Positions 20,601 to 28,371 of a stretch of DNA of 64,000 bases are shown here, one piece after another. Both the position numbers and the translations under genes were made by a program. Location: contig OY755246.1 of NCBI GenBank assembly GCA_963576725.1, positions 78,251,475 through 78,315,474 of the forward strand, read 5' to 3'. Under the pieces are notes generated by a model that was given only the letters and a program-made list of their open reading frames with translations, searched no databases and was not told the DNA's origin. This DNA is from Azorinus chamasolen. Its lineage: Eukaryota > Mollusca > Bivalvia > Cardiida > Solecurtidae. Every line of letters starts with the position of its first letter. Position 1 is the stretch's first letter.

Positions 20601-21594
20601 TTTTACAAACATTAAGCAAGTTTTACAAACATTAAGCAAATTATCGTTAGATTTACAAACATTAACGTACAAACAAAAAGTTACATCTGTCAAACTCAAA
20701 TCTGTTGCATATTTTACTTACTCCTGAATTTTATATGCATGTGAAAAACAGCTGACCAAGTGTCGAACAGCTTGGAACCTGTTGAGACTCCGAGTTATCT
20801 GGATCCAAGCTGTTTGCAAATGCAAGTCAGGTCGCACTTAGCATGCTAAAAGTAAATGTGTTATTTTCAGATTTTGCATATCATCAGGATAGCTACTTGT
20901 TTGTAAAATTTGTGTTCCACTTCAATGCCAAAACCAGGTTATTTTCTTTTTGGATCCTTAATCACTGAAGAATCATGTATGCCCATTTCTTCCTATGAGA
21001 AATCATTTTACCCTCTCCTCCATAAATATGCCTTTCTACACCTTTGCAAACTGGACACCCCAGCAAGAGGGGAGAGGATACAGAGAAACCCGGGCATGAT
21101 GCCCTACTGATATTATCGACAAAGCTTCTCCTGTTTTTAAGATGTCCAGTGTAAAACACTGATATATGTGGCTTGGGATTGAACCCAGTTTGCAAAGGCG
21201 TTTATACAAATGAAAGGGTTAACCCTTTCTTCCATAAATACGCCTTACTAAAAGTCACTTTTTGAAACCATTGTGATAAATAAGAGCATTTGCTCCATAG
21301 GAGCAAATGCTCTATTTATCACAATGGTTTCTATACTACACAGTTCTAAATTTTTCCTTTTCTCTGGTAAATGCTCCTTTTCAGTAGATTTATTCAGAGG
21401 TTGGGTCTAAAAATAGCCTATGAGGGAATGGGTTAAAGGTAATGTTTACTTACAGCCAGAGCCTTAATAACATGCAGATTGGGAACATCTATTTCTGTGT
21501 GTTTTGGTGCAGAGAAGTCCTTTTTGGCAACCAGGACCCCTTCCTTGAAGAGATACTCGTAGATTGCCACACGGTTCTTCTTGGGCATCAACAT
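11571..21594 (-). CDS. RPS10: 40S ribosomal protein S10 (eS10), five coding exons
   Basis: Structural protein of the small ribosomal subunit, acting in the cytosol. The spliced frame is exons 21594-21454, 20507-20324, 17957-17895, 15515-15460 and 11666-11571 (540 nt, 179 residues plus stop; human eS10 has 165). All junctions are in phase with AG acceptors and GT donors (gtaagt, gttcgt, gtgagt, gtacgt). Family landmarks: [20 protein letters not shown] at the start, the winged-helix core [20 protein letters not shown] and [31 protein letters not shown], and a Gly/Arg-rich tail with [11 protein letters not shown]. The start is set by homology and by an acceptor directly before the ATG (CAG, then G-ATG), so a non-coding first exon, expected in TOP-type ribosomal protein genes, lies upstream but was not located. 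Introns are full of MITEs and HEL elements; the last one holds the snoRNA cluster. Confidence 0.97.
12311..12388 (-). ncRNA. C/D-box snoRNA-like unit 1 in RPS10 intron
   Basis: Minus strand, same as the host gene. Terminal stem GTCTACA/TGTAGAC, C-like box ATGATGT next to the 5' stem, D' box CTGA after a conserved ATCACGATGGTCTT, an internal C'-like CTGAAGT, and D box CTGA next to the 3' stem after AATGCCAGATGGCAGTT. Length 78 nt. The target RNA was not identified. Confidence 0.75.
12833..12910 (-). ncRNA. C/D-box snoRNA-like unit 2 in RPS10 intron
   Basis: Same boxes and length (78 nt) as unit 1. The stem is slightly weaker (GTCTATA against TGTAGAC). Both presumed guide stretches upstream of D' and D are unchanged, whereas the flanks differ. 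Confidence 0.72.
13243..13320 (-). ncRNA. C/D-box snoRNA-like unit 3 in RPS10 intron
   Basis: 78 nt with terminal stem GTCTACA/TGTAGAC, ATGATGT, CTGA after ATCACGATGGTCTT, and CTGA after AATGCCAGATGGCAGTT. The guide stretches match units 1 and 2. Confidence 0.75.
13387..13672 (-). mobile_element. HEL-7 element in RPS10 intron
   Basis: Minus strand starts TAGTCCCCTGCTGGCAACAC with complement GGGGACTATA (5' hairpin), then TGTCCATCTGTCTGTCTGTC. Two internal pieces repeat CCCTACCAGTTTAACTTTTC. Near the 3' end lies GGGGACTATGGCATTGTT. There is only one full unit. Confidence 0.6.
13770..14190. mobile_element. TTAA-MITE family A, two adjoining copies
   Basis: The first copy begins TTTAACCCTTTCCCTCATAT (13777), with palindrome ATCAGATGGCTCCTATAGG...CTGTCTGATCACGG. 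The second begins TTAACCCTTTACCTC near 13980 and has only half of its palindrome (GCAGACCCTGATCAGACC). Confidence 0.7.
14466..14556 (-). ncRNA. C/D-box snoRNA-like unit 4, diverged copy
   Basis: Longer copy with a perfect 10-bp terminal stem TGTCTTGTCT/AGACAAGACA, C box in AAATGATGTTG, D' CTGA after ATCACGATGGTCTT, C' ATGAAGA, and D CTGA after AATGCCAGATGGCATTG. Stem and spacer sequences have changed compared with units 1-3, with compensating pairs in the stem, while ATCACGATGGTCTT and AATGCCAGATGGCA are retained. That pattern is expected of a functional guide RNA. Confidence 0.78.
14688..14862. mobile_element. TTAA-MITE family B, imperfect copy
   Basis: ACCATTCCCTCATGAGCTAT, central palindrome AGCATTTGCTCC-TATGGAGCAATGCT, and end AAGGGAATTAGTTAA match family B of 21219-21436. 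Confidence 0.7.
15060..15240. mobile_element. TTAA-MITE family A remnant
   Basis: Half palindrome CTGAAGGAACTGTCTGATCA with GGGTCTGCTCGGTTTG, ending GGAGGAAAAGGTTAA near 15240. Confidence 0.55.
15340..15425. mobile_element. TTAA-MITE family A remnant
   Basis: AGTAGAGACCCTGATAAGAT to TGATATGGGTATTATTGTG is a decayed palindrome; it ends AAAAGGGTTAA just before RPS10 exon 4. Confidence 0.55.
15460..15515 (-). CDS. RPS10: RPS10 coding exon 4
   Basis: Encodes (P)[19 protein letters not shown], the conserved eS10 segment before the Gly/Arg tail. Acceptor CTTCAG, donor TTT-gtacgt. Confidence 0.93.
15600..15680. mobile_element. TTAA-MITE family A remnant
   Basis: Palindrome GATCAGACGGCTCTTATAGG with CTGTCTAATCTGCATTTG, truncated on both sides by the next copy. 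Confidence 0.55.
15681..15926. mobile_element. TTAA-MITE family A, complete
   Basis: TTAACCCTTTCCCTGTTC at the left and GAGGGAAAGGGTTAA at the right. Palindrome GTAGACCCTGATCAGACAGC...GTATGATCTGGGTCTACTC. The TTAA at each end fits a TTAA target duplication. Confidence 0.85.
15923..16004. mobile_element. TTAA-MITE family B fragment cut by HEL-6
   Basis: GAGCAAATGCTCTATTTATC and ACAATGGTTTCAAAAGTGAC belong to family B, broken at 16004 by a HEL-6 insertion. Confidence 0.65.
16005..17397 (-). mobile_element. HEL-6 element, long copy with internal tandem repeats
   Basis: Minus strand: 5' TATACGCCCGTTTGAAAAAA with CGGGACGTATTA, then GTCTGTGTGTCCGTCTGTC. The interior has units of about 145 bp containing CTTGACCTTGGAT and about 170-bp units containing AAGGGTTATGTAAATAA(A/G)TGG, CTAAGTTAAAAAGGGG and AATGCTTGACAGAGTTAT (five or six copies). 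The 3' end has CGGGCGTATATTG, the imperfect hairpin GTGTCC-ACT-GGCAC and TCTTGTT. It lies in the RPS10 intron between coding exons 3 and 4. Confidence 0.8.
17490..17860 (-). mobile_element. HEL-4 relic and adjoining repeat
   Basis: The complement of AAACAAATTGTGTTTGTGAA is the 3' hairpin GTGTTT-type end of HEL-4, and the GACCTCTGACCTTG...ATGTCACCC part follows. The 5' half is replaced by unrelated repeat-like sequence containing CCATAACTCTGCAG and ATGAAGTTTCATGAA. Confidence 0.5.
17895..17957 (-). CDS. RPS10: RPS10 coding exon 3
   Basis: Encodes (G)[20 protein letters not shown], the basic linker of eS10. Acceptor CCTTCAG, donor CCAC-gtgagt. Confidence 0.93.
18059..18518. mobile_element. FB-2 fold-back MITE with SINE inserted
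   Basis: Outer inverted ends AGTAAAACCCCTCTAAA and its complement at 18501-18518, plus the inner palindrome AGAAAGCTCCTCTAGGAGCT (18151-18170) and CAGGTGGCAGCT/AGCAGCCACCTG. A SINE fragment (18245-18500) sits in the right half. Confidence 0.7.
18245..18500 (-). mobile_element. tRNA-derived SINE family 1, 5' truncated
   Basis: On the minus strand it begins at the B box (GGGTTCGATCC-like GGGGTTCGATCCCCTGCC), continues with ACTAGTAGCTCCCTTGTC, GACTGGTCGGCCTGG, ATGCGGGTACCATCTGC, and ends with ACTCACTCACTC. It matches the full-length copy at 57802-58111, apart from the missing A-box part. Confidence 0.8.
18703..20067 (-). mobile_element. HEL-8 element, about seven 165-bp units
   Basis: Minus strand: 5' TATCCCCCACCGCGTAGCGG with GGGGGGTTATA (hairpin), CGTCTGTCTGTCTGTCCG, then units of about 160-170 bp keyed by GGCTCAAGGTCAAGGTCAC at about 18881, 19041, 19201, 19371, 19541, 19711 and 19875. 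The 3' end has GGTGGGGGATATAG, stem GTCC-TTT-GGAC, then TGCCTTGTT. It lies in the RPS10 intron between coding exons 2 and 3. The TGACCTTGACCTTGA motif recurs in every unit. Confidence 0.78.
20209..20250. repeat. AG/GT-rich simple repeat
   Basis: GTGAGAGAGGGAGAGAGAGT runs into GTGTGTGAGTGGAGGTGTGG. Confidence 0.8.
20324..20507 (-). CDS. RPS10: RPS10 coding exon 2 (winged-helix core)
   Basis: Encodes [20 protein letters not shown] through [20 protein letters not shown] to RPRPKESY(G). Acceptor CATCAG, donor TATG-gttcgt, a weaker donor that is required to keep the frame. Confidence 0.96.
20735..20835. mobile_element. TTAA-MITE family C remnant
   Basis: CAGCTTGGAACCTGTTGAGA with TATCTGGATCCAAGCTGTTTGC is the TTTGGATCC-type palindrome of family C (see 53195-53407). 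Confidence 0.5.
20990..21221. mobile_element. TTAA-MITE family A with SINE family 2 fragment inside
   Basis: ATTTTACCCTCTCCTCCATA...CACCTTTGCAAACTG on the left and CAGTTTGCAAAGGCGTTTAT...GAAAGGGTTAA on the right are MITE A ends. The palindrome is replaced at about 21055-21185 by a piece matching SINE family 2 (26845-27115): GAGGGGAGAGGATACAGAGA, ATTATCGAC, CCAGTGTAAA(G/A)CACTGATA. Confidence 0.65.
21219..21436. mobile_element. TTAA-MITE family B, complete
   Basis: TTAACCCTTTCTTCCATAAA at the left, GAGGGAATGGGTTAA at the right. The central palindrome is AGAGCATTTGCTCCATAGG and its complement. It is 18 bp from RPS10 exon 1 coding sequence. Confidence 0.8.
21454..21594 (-). CDS. RPS10: RPS10 coding exon 1 with start codon
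   Basis: 47 codons from ATG at 21594, [20 protein letters not shown] to HVIKALA, then gtaagt. The acceptor CTACAG and a single G precede the ATG, so the transcript's 5' UTR exon is further right. Confidence 0.96.
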
Positions 21595-21623
21595 CCTGTA
21601 GAAGAAAAAATGAATCCTTTACT

Positions 21624-22923
21624 CAGGGTTCCCACAAAACAGAAAAAATAAAATTCCCTGACTTTTCACTGACCGAATTTCAATTTTCCCTAACCCCATG
21701 TTAACAGAAGTTTAATTGGTCATCTATGAGCATGATCAATAAATGTTAGCCCCCGTCCTCCCCATCAGCCTATCCTTACCACCTCTCTCTTTATGACAAC
21801 TATATATACAGAAGTAATGTTTTGATCATTTTAAAAATGTTTTTGACTTTTTCATTCTTAACTGCTCAATACTGAATGTAACATGCATGATGCCAAACAT
21901 GTCCTAATATGCACCTTAAGTATAAAGTCTCTTCAATCTTTTCTACCTTTCTTAACCCATGACTCCATGGATTTTTATAAGAGACTCCATCTACTATGAA
22001 TATATAATTAAGTAAAAATTTATTTTTAAGCAAAGTTAAGAAATATTTTGGCAGTAGACTAAAGTAAAAATTCAGATTTATGATATTTTTCTAAGCAAAA
22101 AGAGTAGACTCTGATCAGGCAGCTCTCCTACTTTCAGTTTTTCTGTGTAAGCTGTATTTTAAAATAGTACATATAGTGTGTAAGACACTGATATAGCATG
22201 CTATTAAAATGGGGTCAAAATTGTGGCTAGTTTTCTATAGAAACACATAGTGGAAACTTTGAAAATCTTCTCCTCTGATTTTCTGGTGAGCGATATTAGG
22301 GCCTTTCAGGCCCTCTTGTTTTGCAATTTAATCAAAATGTTGCATCACTTGGGATGTTTTTCCCAAATTGGGAAAAATAGGTCCTTTTAACGGGTCTCTG
22401 TAGACGCCAGAAAAGGGTCTGCATTTTCAGTTTTCATAATAGCAGACAATATATTGCTGCCCTTACAAGTGAGGACAGCACAGTAGAATGTCCAATATCT
22501 AGCAGCTACCCAGCCTGAGACACTACAGTAGAATGTCCAATATCAAGCATTGCTGCCCTATTCTAGCACTGCTGTCAAAATGGATGCTGGAGTCTTGCAG
22601 AGGTGCCAGAATTCTCCAATGATTTTGTTTTAACAGACTTCATGACAGATATACTATGAAATTTGGATGTGAAATATACAAAGCTAATCAAAGATGTATA
22701 AAGATATTTGGTTTGGTCAAAATTGAAGAAACTGCCTTAGCCTTTTATTTTCATTCTTTCTCCTTTTTGACATATTTCCTCAACCCTCATCCTTTGGTTC
22801 CAAATTTCCCTGACTTTTGCCAAATTTCAAATTTCCCTGACCAATTAAAAAATTCCCTGACTTTTCCCTGACCTTGAAAAAAACCCTTTTTTCCCTGACT
22901 TTTCCCTGTCCGTGGGAACCCTG
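21624..22923. mobile_element. TIR element with CAGGGTTCCCAC ends
   Basis: CAGGGTTCCCAC at 21624 and its complement at 22912-22923 form perfect 12-bp ends, with TTACT directly outside each end. Both subterminal zones repeat TTCCCTGAC (several times at 22800-22910). The ends look hAT-like, but a 5-bp duplication would be short for hAT. No transposase is present; the interior includes a HEL-3 3' fragment and MITE A pieces, so it grew by nested insertion. Confidence 0.7.
22209..22322 (+). mobile_element. HEL-3 3' end fragment
   Basis: GGGGTCAAAATTGTGGCTAG, AATCTTCTCCTCTGATT, GGTGAGCGATATTAGG, hairpin AGGGCC-TTTC-AGGCCCT and CTTGTT match the ends of the HEL-3 copies further right. The 5' part is absent. 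Confidence 0.75.
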
Positions 22924-23030
22924 TTACTTAGTATATATATGCCTCTCTACGGCGTAACGCCGTTGCAAACACTCTAGGAGCCCTCTGATCAGGGTCTCCT
23001 CTGTTTGCTTATGAACTAACAGACCTTGGG
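22924..23030. mobile_element. TTAA-MITE family A remnant
   Basis: ATATATGCCTCTCTACGGCG, half palindrome AGGAGCCCTCTGATCAGGG and CTCTGTTTGCTTATGAA. Confidence 0.55.
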
Positions 23031-23460
23031 TGATAAAAAGTGTAACGGAATTTGTGCCCAAATAAAGAGAATAACGTAATTACCCTAAGTATTCCTACGC
23101 CAAATCCCCCTCTCCTAGCACTAGTAATGCAATCTAGCTCCATTTTGATAATTTGAATTAGACTGATAGAGTAGAAATTGGTGAACTTTATAGAGCACGC
23201 TCATATACCCCAGGCAGTCATATTGTCAGAAGAAAAAAAGATGTCCCCCTGACTACCCCATGATAGATTCCTCTTAAAACCTAACTCATTGAAGCTTTCA
23301 TTCATGACAATTCTTTAAGCAAATTTGAGAAATGAAGTCAAGAAATGAAAGTGCTAGATGATCAATTATGCAGTATGATACACAGATGGATTGATGGACA
23401 GACTGACAGATTACAGATTTGGTAAATTGGTTTAGTAAATATATAGTTGAAAATTTCAGA
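23031..23460. other. No gene recognised
   Basis: AT-rich non-coding sequence with a degraded GACAGACTGACAG tract near 23396; possibly an old HEL copy. Confidence 0.4.
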
Positions 23461-23469
23461 AATTCTCAC

Positions 23470-23768
23470 TCCGAAAGGGGACTGGGAGATAACTATAGCA
23501 AAATAAATTTAAGATTACCTGCCCTTGTGAAATGGGTTCCCCTAGTTATAGTAAACATGTATACCAAATTTAAACCAAATATCTTGAACAGTTTCTGAGA
23601 CATGGACCTTAGGATAAAACTTAACCAACAATGAAAATTCTAAGTTGAAAAAGGGGCATAACTGTGGTAAAATTAATTTTAGGGTTACATAGACCTTAAC
23701 AAAAAGGTTAATCAACTGACGCCGACATGAGGGTCGTGGCAATAGCTCCACTTTTTGAAAAGAAGAGC
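23470..23768 (-). mobile_element. HEL-9 relic
   Basis: The minus strand starts AGCTCTTCTTTTCAAAAAGT followed by GGAGCTATTGCCACGACC and GTCGGCGTCAG, the 5' hairpin region of HEL-9. The body contains AGTTATGCCCC-type and CTTTTTC-AACTTAG sequence in two diverged units. Confidence 0.55.
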
Positions 23769-23805
23769 TAAAATGATTTTTGTATTTTAATAAATTATAT
23801 GCCTC

Positions 23806-24022
23806 TTAACCCTTTACTCCATAAATATTCATGTATTGCAAGAAATAATGACATCATGAATATTAATTAGTTCAAGTTTTATAATGCCATATGAACTCAG
23901 GAATTTTTCGCTATGGTAAAAACTGTATTATCTCCGACACAAACAGAGAAGACTGATTAGACCATCTTATCTGGGTCTACTCTGTTTGCAAAGGCATATA
24001 AATGTATGGAGTAAAGGGTTAA
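23806..24022. mobile_element. TTAA-MITE family A, complete
   Basis: TTAACCCTTTACTCCAT and GGAGTAAAGGGTTAA at the ends; the palindrome is shortened (CAGAGAAGACTGATTAGACC...ATCTGGGTCTACTC). Confidence 0.8.
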
Positions 24023-24117
24023 TCTATTGCTCTGTGTATGTCAAAACAAAAGCAAGAGGACTTCCACATTGTGTGGAAGTCACAAAGTTTGTTTTGTATT
24101 GCTTTCCCATCACTTTG

Positions 24118-24410
24118 CGACCACCCTGACAGAGATGTACAGAATGGCTATTAATGGATGGTTTATCATCCCAACAGAGATGTACAGAATGGATATTAAT
24201 GGACAGTTAACCTTAAACCACCCTGGAAGAGATGTACAGAATGGCTATTAATGGACAGTTAACCTTAAACCACCCTGGAAGAGATGTACAGAATGGCTAT
24301 TAATGGACAGTTAACCTTAAACCACCCTGGAAGAGATGTACAGAATGGCTATTAATGGACAGTTAACCTTAAACCACCCTGGAAGAGATGTACAGAATGG
24401 CTATTAACCA
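24118..24410. repeat. 52-bp tandem repeat, about five to six units
   Basis: The unit is ACCCTGGAAGAGATGTACAG plus AATGGCTATTAATGGACAGT plus TAACCTTAAACC; the first unit diverges (CCTGACAGAG). It is continued in altered form at 24684-24845. Confidence 0.85.
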
Positions 24411-24680
24411 TTTACCAGTTCAATATTCATTCATGAGAGAAATAGAAACACCATAATTTTTTTTTTTTTTTTTATCATATGGCATAACTGCATAAATTAT
24501 ATATACACAATGTTTTGGTATTGGTAGAAACTGTGGAGTCGGACCAGTCGCCTATTATAATGTCATAAGCAAGAGCAGCAGACCCTGACCAGGTGGCTCC
24601 AATAAGAGCAGTCTGATTTGGGTCTACTCTGGTTTGCAAAGGTGTGAAAAGGTGTTTACAGGTAGGAAAAGTTTATGGAC
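24405..24680. mobile_element. TTAA-MITE family A inside the 52-bp repeat
   Basis: TTAACCATTTACCAGTTCAA to GTAGGAAAAGTTTATGG, with palindrome GCAGACCCTGACCAGGTGGC...GCAGTCTGATTTGGG. It splits the tandem array into two parts. Confidence 0.65.
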
Positions 24681-24683
24681 TTT

Positions 24684-24845
24684 TATTAACCACCGTGACA
24701 GAGATATAAATATACAGAATGGCTATAAAATAATGGATGATTAACCACCGTGACAGAGATATACATATACAGAATGGCTATTAAATAATGGATGGTTAAC
24801 CACCGTGACAGAGATATACATATACAGAATGGCTATTAAATAATG
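24684..24845. repeat. 58-bp tandem repeat, three units, variant of 24118-24410
   Basis: The unit is ACCACCGTGACAGAGATATA with CATATACAGAATGGCTAT and AATGGATGGTTA. It is longer than the left array by a TATACATA insertion. Confidence 0.8.
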
Positions 24846-25083
24846 GAGTGAGTGAGTGAGTTGGGTTTAACGTCCGACCAACAGTATTTCAGTTATATGC
24901 AGACGGCACCCGCATGAGACAAGTTATAGTGCTGCCTCACTGAAATACACCTGCCGCGGGCACATGGCAAGGGCATCCCACCCAGTCACATTATCCTGAC
25001 ACCGGGCCGACCAGTCCTAGAACTACACCTTTTAATGTCGAGCGCAGACAAGGGAGCTACTAGTACCAACTTTTAACGACTTT
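24846..25083 (-). mobile_element. tRNA-derived SINE family 1, 5' truncated
   Basis: The complement runs from GTTGGTACTAGTAGCTCCCT through GACTGGTCGGCCCGG and TGCGGGTGCCGTCTGC to an ACTCACTCACTC tail. It is truncated earlier than the 18245 copy, without the B box. Confidence 0.75.
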
Positions 25084-25223
25084 AGAAGCAAAATGCTCTT
25101 TTTATCACAATGGTTTCAAACTACAAAATTCTATATTTTTCCTTTCCTCTAGTTAATGCTCCTTTTCAGTAGATACATTCAAAGAGGTTGGGTCTAAAAA
25201 TAGCCTAGGAGAGAATGAGTTAA
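25084..25223. mobile_element. TTAA-MITE family B, right half
   Basis: Begins within the palindrome (AGCAAAATGCTC), then ATCACAATGGTTTCAAA, and ends GAGAGAATGAGTTAA. Confidence 0.65.
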
Positions 25224-25513
25224 GATACTGTCAAACTGACATCAGATTTACAAAGTTTGAAAAAGGTGCTATATCCAGTCTGACAAGGGTGAACAGTTTG
25301 TCTTGGGTTCAATAAAATGGGGCTTACATTATAGTTCTACCTATCTTTCTTTCTTTACTTTTAGTCACTCCACCAAAAAACCAACACCACCACCAACCAA
25401 AAACAACCAAACATTTATGGATGGCCCCGTATAAGAAAGTCTATGGCCTGAAGAGCCCTTTCTAAGCTGGAATGAAAACTGGCATGACCCACATTCAAAT
25501 GATTAAGTTAAAC

Positions 25514-25725
25514 AACCCTTTACTCCATGAATATCCATGTAGGAAGTAAAGACATCATGAATATTACTTCATATGAATCTTCACAATGGAACTATGGACA
25601 AACGGATTTTTTTCATGACAGACTCTATATTATATTACAAGCAAACAGAGCAGACCCAGATAAGACGGGCTCCTATAAGAGCTGTCTGATCTGGGTGTAT
25701 ATTCTTTATGAAATTCCATGTCAAT
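25514..25725. mobile_element. TTAA-MITE family A, right end unclear
   Basis: CAACCCTTTACTCCATGAAT...GAATATTACTTC then palindrome GCAGACCCAGATAAGACGGG...GCTGTCTGATCTGGG. Confidence 0.65.
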
Positions 25726-25904
25726 CTTTTATCAATCTCATGATTTTAATGTTATTGTACATGTAATGTGCACTTTCTTCATTCTTGACATTTTTCAAGA
25801 GAATTGAAGTACACTTATTTTTCTACCACTAATTTGCAACTAGACAGCTGATGAAGCTTGTCTAGCTGTTAGTGTAGTGGACCAAACAACAGTCAACAGG
25901 GCTT

Positions 25905-26030
25905 ATTAACTCTTTGCATGCTAGCGGCGAAACTGTGATTACCAGTCCTATGCAAACAGTTTGGATCCAAATGAGACGCAGCATTATTATTATCAGGATC
26001 CAAACTGTTTGCCATCTTGACTATATTTTT
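25905..26030. mobile_element. TTAA-MITE family C, truncated
   Basis: ATTAACTCTTTGCATGCTAG, CAAACAGTTTGGATCC...GGATCCAAACTGTTTGCC. The left end resembles the CCCTTTCGCTGCC end of 53195 with substitutions. Confidence 0.6.
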
Positions 26031-26093
26031 GCACAAAAAATGAGAGAAAGTTTATTTTAAGAATTGAAACAGACCACAATAGTTGCATGACGA

Positions 26094-26427
26094 AACAAGA
26101 TGTGTTTGTGAAACACTATGCCCCCTCATATATTTGACCTCTGACCTTGACCTTGACATGTCACCCCTCAAAATGTGCAGCCTCATGAGATACACAACCA
26201 TGCCAAATATCAAGTTTCTATCTCTACTGGTCCAAAAGTTATGGCCAATGTTAAAGTCGGCGATTTGACCCATATATTTGACCTCTGACCTTGAAGGATG
26301 ACCTTGACCTTGACACGTCACCCCTCAAAATGTGCGGCTTCATGAGATACATATGTATGCCAAATATCAAGTCTCTATCTATACTGGCTCAAAAGTTATG
26401 ACCAATGTTAAAGTTGCTGACAAACAA

Positions 26428-26463
<36 letters not shown>

Positions 26464-26505
26464 GGCAAAAACAATATGCCCCCGACTATCGTCTATGGGG
26501 GCATA
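26094..26505 (-). mobile_element. HEL-4 element, two units
   Basis: Minus strand: 5' ATGCCCCCATAGACGATAGT with CGGGGGCATATTG (hairpin), CCCTGTCTGTCTGTCTG tract, two units (about 125 bp) with AAAGTTATGG..., CTTGATATTTGGCAT and CACATTTTGAGGGGTGAC, then GGGGGCATAGT, hairpin GTGTTT-CAC-AAACAC and ATCTTGTT. Confidence 0.8.
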
Positions 26506-26589
26506 AAAATACTTAGTGTGCAAAAAGTTAAGATGCATAAAAAGCAGCATACTGATCCAGAGGTCCCAACTAGATGAACATCAATTTTA

Positions 26590-26692
26590 TTTCTCCAGCA
26601 ACGCTGCCTACGTTCTGACCACTCTTTAGAATCATTCCTTCGAGACGTTTCTAAAGAGTGTTCATAACATAGCGTTTTGTGGAGAAAGGACA
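26590..26692. mobile_element. FB-1 fold-back element, diverged
   Basis: TTCTCCAGCAACGCTGCC, GACCACTCTTTAGAATC, CGAGACG and TCTAAAGAGTG...TTTTGTGGAGAAA match FB-1 on both arms. Confidence 0.65.
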
Positions 26693-26844
26693 ATTTTATA
26701 TTTGAGTATGCTACTTTATCCTCAAAACCAAACCCTACCTTGTAGCAACTGATTAGAATCACTTCTGAGAGGCCACTCTAATACACTGCAACACGAAAAA
26801 TATCAACAAGAGACCCGCATGTAGATGCCTACACTTATGTTTGT

Positions 26845-27115
26845 TTGTGTTGATTAACGTCCGTTTTTGCTCTTTATGGGCTAATTGGATACCCCAGAGA
26901 GAGGGGAGAGGATACAGAGAAACCCGGGCGAGATGCCCTGCTTTTATTATCGACTGAGTTTCTCTGGTTCTTTTAGATGCCCAGTGTAAAGCACTGATAC
27001 ATCGGACCTCGGTTTATAATCTCATCCGAAGGACTTGGTCCGGCGGAGGATTGGACCCGTGACTCCTGGTATTGCAGTTGAGCGTTAGCCACACAACCAC
27101 GTCCGCCGGTCCTAC
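26845..27115 (-). mobile_element. tRNA-derived SINE family 2
   Basis: Minus strand begins GGACCGGCGGACGTGGTTGT with A-box-like GTGGCTAACGCTC and B box GGTCCAATCC, then TATCAGTGCTTTACACTGGG, TCTCTGTATCCTCTCCCC and a T-rich/G-rich end near 26845. A fragment of the same family is at 21055-21185. Confidence 0.7.
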
Positions 27116-27246
27116 ACTATCTATACTATTGTAGCCGCAGACATTAAAAAGTAAATAGCAAGTTTTATGATATTATTGAAAACATGTGTTTATTGTATGG
27201 ACTTCCTCTTTAATCCTTTACTCCAAAAATTATGTCTTGCTACACA

Positions 27247-28371
27247 CAGGGGGCCATTTCGTGGGTCTAGATGGTATAAAAAGTCAAAAATTGATTGGGT
27301 TGATTTAGTGTTATATTATATACAAGGGGTCCAACTACCGATTGGCAAATTTCATGACCGATTCGAAATAGCGCCCGGTTTTGGACAGCCAAGATGGAAC
27401 AACCACAAATGTTTGGTATGAACGTGAAGCTGGGACATTGTACTTTTCAAATAATAGAACTTTTGGTACATTCCGACCAAGCCGTAGCCAGTGCGGACGT
27501 GAAATTTTTACAAAATATGCTGCTTTTTCTTACTCGGACGAAAAGGCGCAACAGCGCTTGTTGCCCTTGTAAAAGGGCCATAATCGCGATGCCTCGGGAC
27601 AAAACGATTGTGCAATCAATACATATGACAATAAGAGCACCACAAGCGGGTGCGAACGCTCATCTGTCAGCATTGTCAAGATGAACATAGATACCAAAAA
27701 TGAAGGTTGTAAATGGAAAATTGAAGAAGTTATGGTCAATGTTAAGATTTCTTCGGACGCCGACGCCGGGGTTATGACAATAGCTCGTGATTTCTTCGAA
27801 ACAGATGAGCTAAAAAGATATCGTTTACCTCTCAAGCTCTCTGCAGACACTGATGCAGATCCAAAATGCAGGCTAGTTTTCATGCAATTAGCAGCAGATA
27901 CAAACCCCCTTTTCAGGCCACTACAAGTCACGTTACCCGCTTCCTTTACAATAAAAACATCCGGGCGCTCGTTATCTTGCTTACCCTATAAGCGTTAACG
28001 AGAACGCAGGGCATCATCCCTCGGTCAATCAGGTGCCTTGTTGCCGACTACGTAGAAATAGGTCACTTTGTTGCGACTTCTCGTCCGGGTAAGAAAAATC
28101 AGCGTATTTATTAGGATATTCACGCCAGCACTGGCTACGGCTTAGTCTGAATGTATCAAAAGTTCTATTATTTGAAAAGTACAATGTCCCATCTTCATGT
28201 TTGTACCAAACATTAGTGGTTATCCCATCTTGGGTGTCCAAAACCGGCGTTATTTCGAATCGGTCGTGAAATTTGCGAATCGGTAGTTAGACCCCTTGTA
28301 TATAACACTAAATCGACCCAATCAATTTTTTTTACCTTTTAGACCATCTAGAACCACGAAATGGTCCCCTG
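27247..28371. mobile_element. Long-armed TIR (fold-back) element
   Basis: Arms of about 320 bp (27247-27570 and 28045-28371) are inverted copies with roughly 85-90% identity by eye, starting CAGGGGGCCATTTCGTGG and ending CCACGAAATGGTCCCCTG. The interior of about 475 bp includes a HEL-9 copy (27628-27815) and unrecognised sequence, with no transposase. It interrupts a MITE A copy (CTCCAAAAATTATG... before, CTACACCTGTGCAAAC after). Confidence 0.8.
27628..27815 (-). mobile_element. HEL-9 element, short copy
   Basis: Minus strand: TTTTTAGCTCATCTGTTTCG with ACGAGCTATTGTCATAAC (5' hairpin), CCGGCGTCGGCGTCCG, then CAGATGAGCGTTC, hairpin GCACC-CGCTT-GTGGTGC and TCTTATTG. Confidence 0.7.

Noticed and set aside
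21442..21651. 69-codon plus-strand frame over the RPS10 first coding exon
   Set aside because: It is the antisense shadow of the conserved RPS10 exon.
24118..24410. CRISPR-like or regulatory array from the 52-bp repeat
   Set aside because: Repeats are head-to-tail without spacers, and a MITE splits the array.
26100..26330. Nuclear receptor response elements (TGACCTTGACCTTGA repeats, also 18880-19900 and 63670-63930)
   Set aside because: The half-sites look like receptor sites, but they are part of the HEL-4 and HEL-8 repeat units and appear at every unit; no independent sign of regulation.
27381..28241. Two similar small proteins encoded in the arms of the long TIR element
   Set aside because: They are the same arm read in opposite directions, and the differences are mostly non-synonymous with no recognisable domain.
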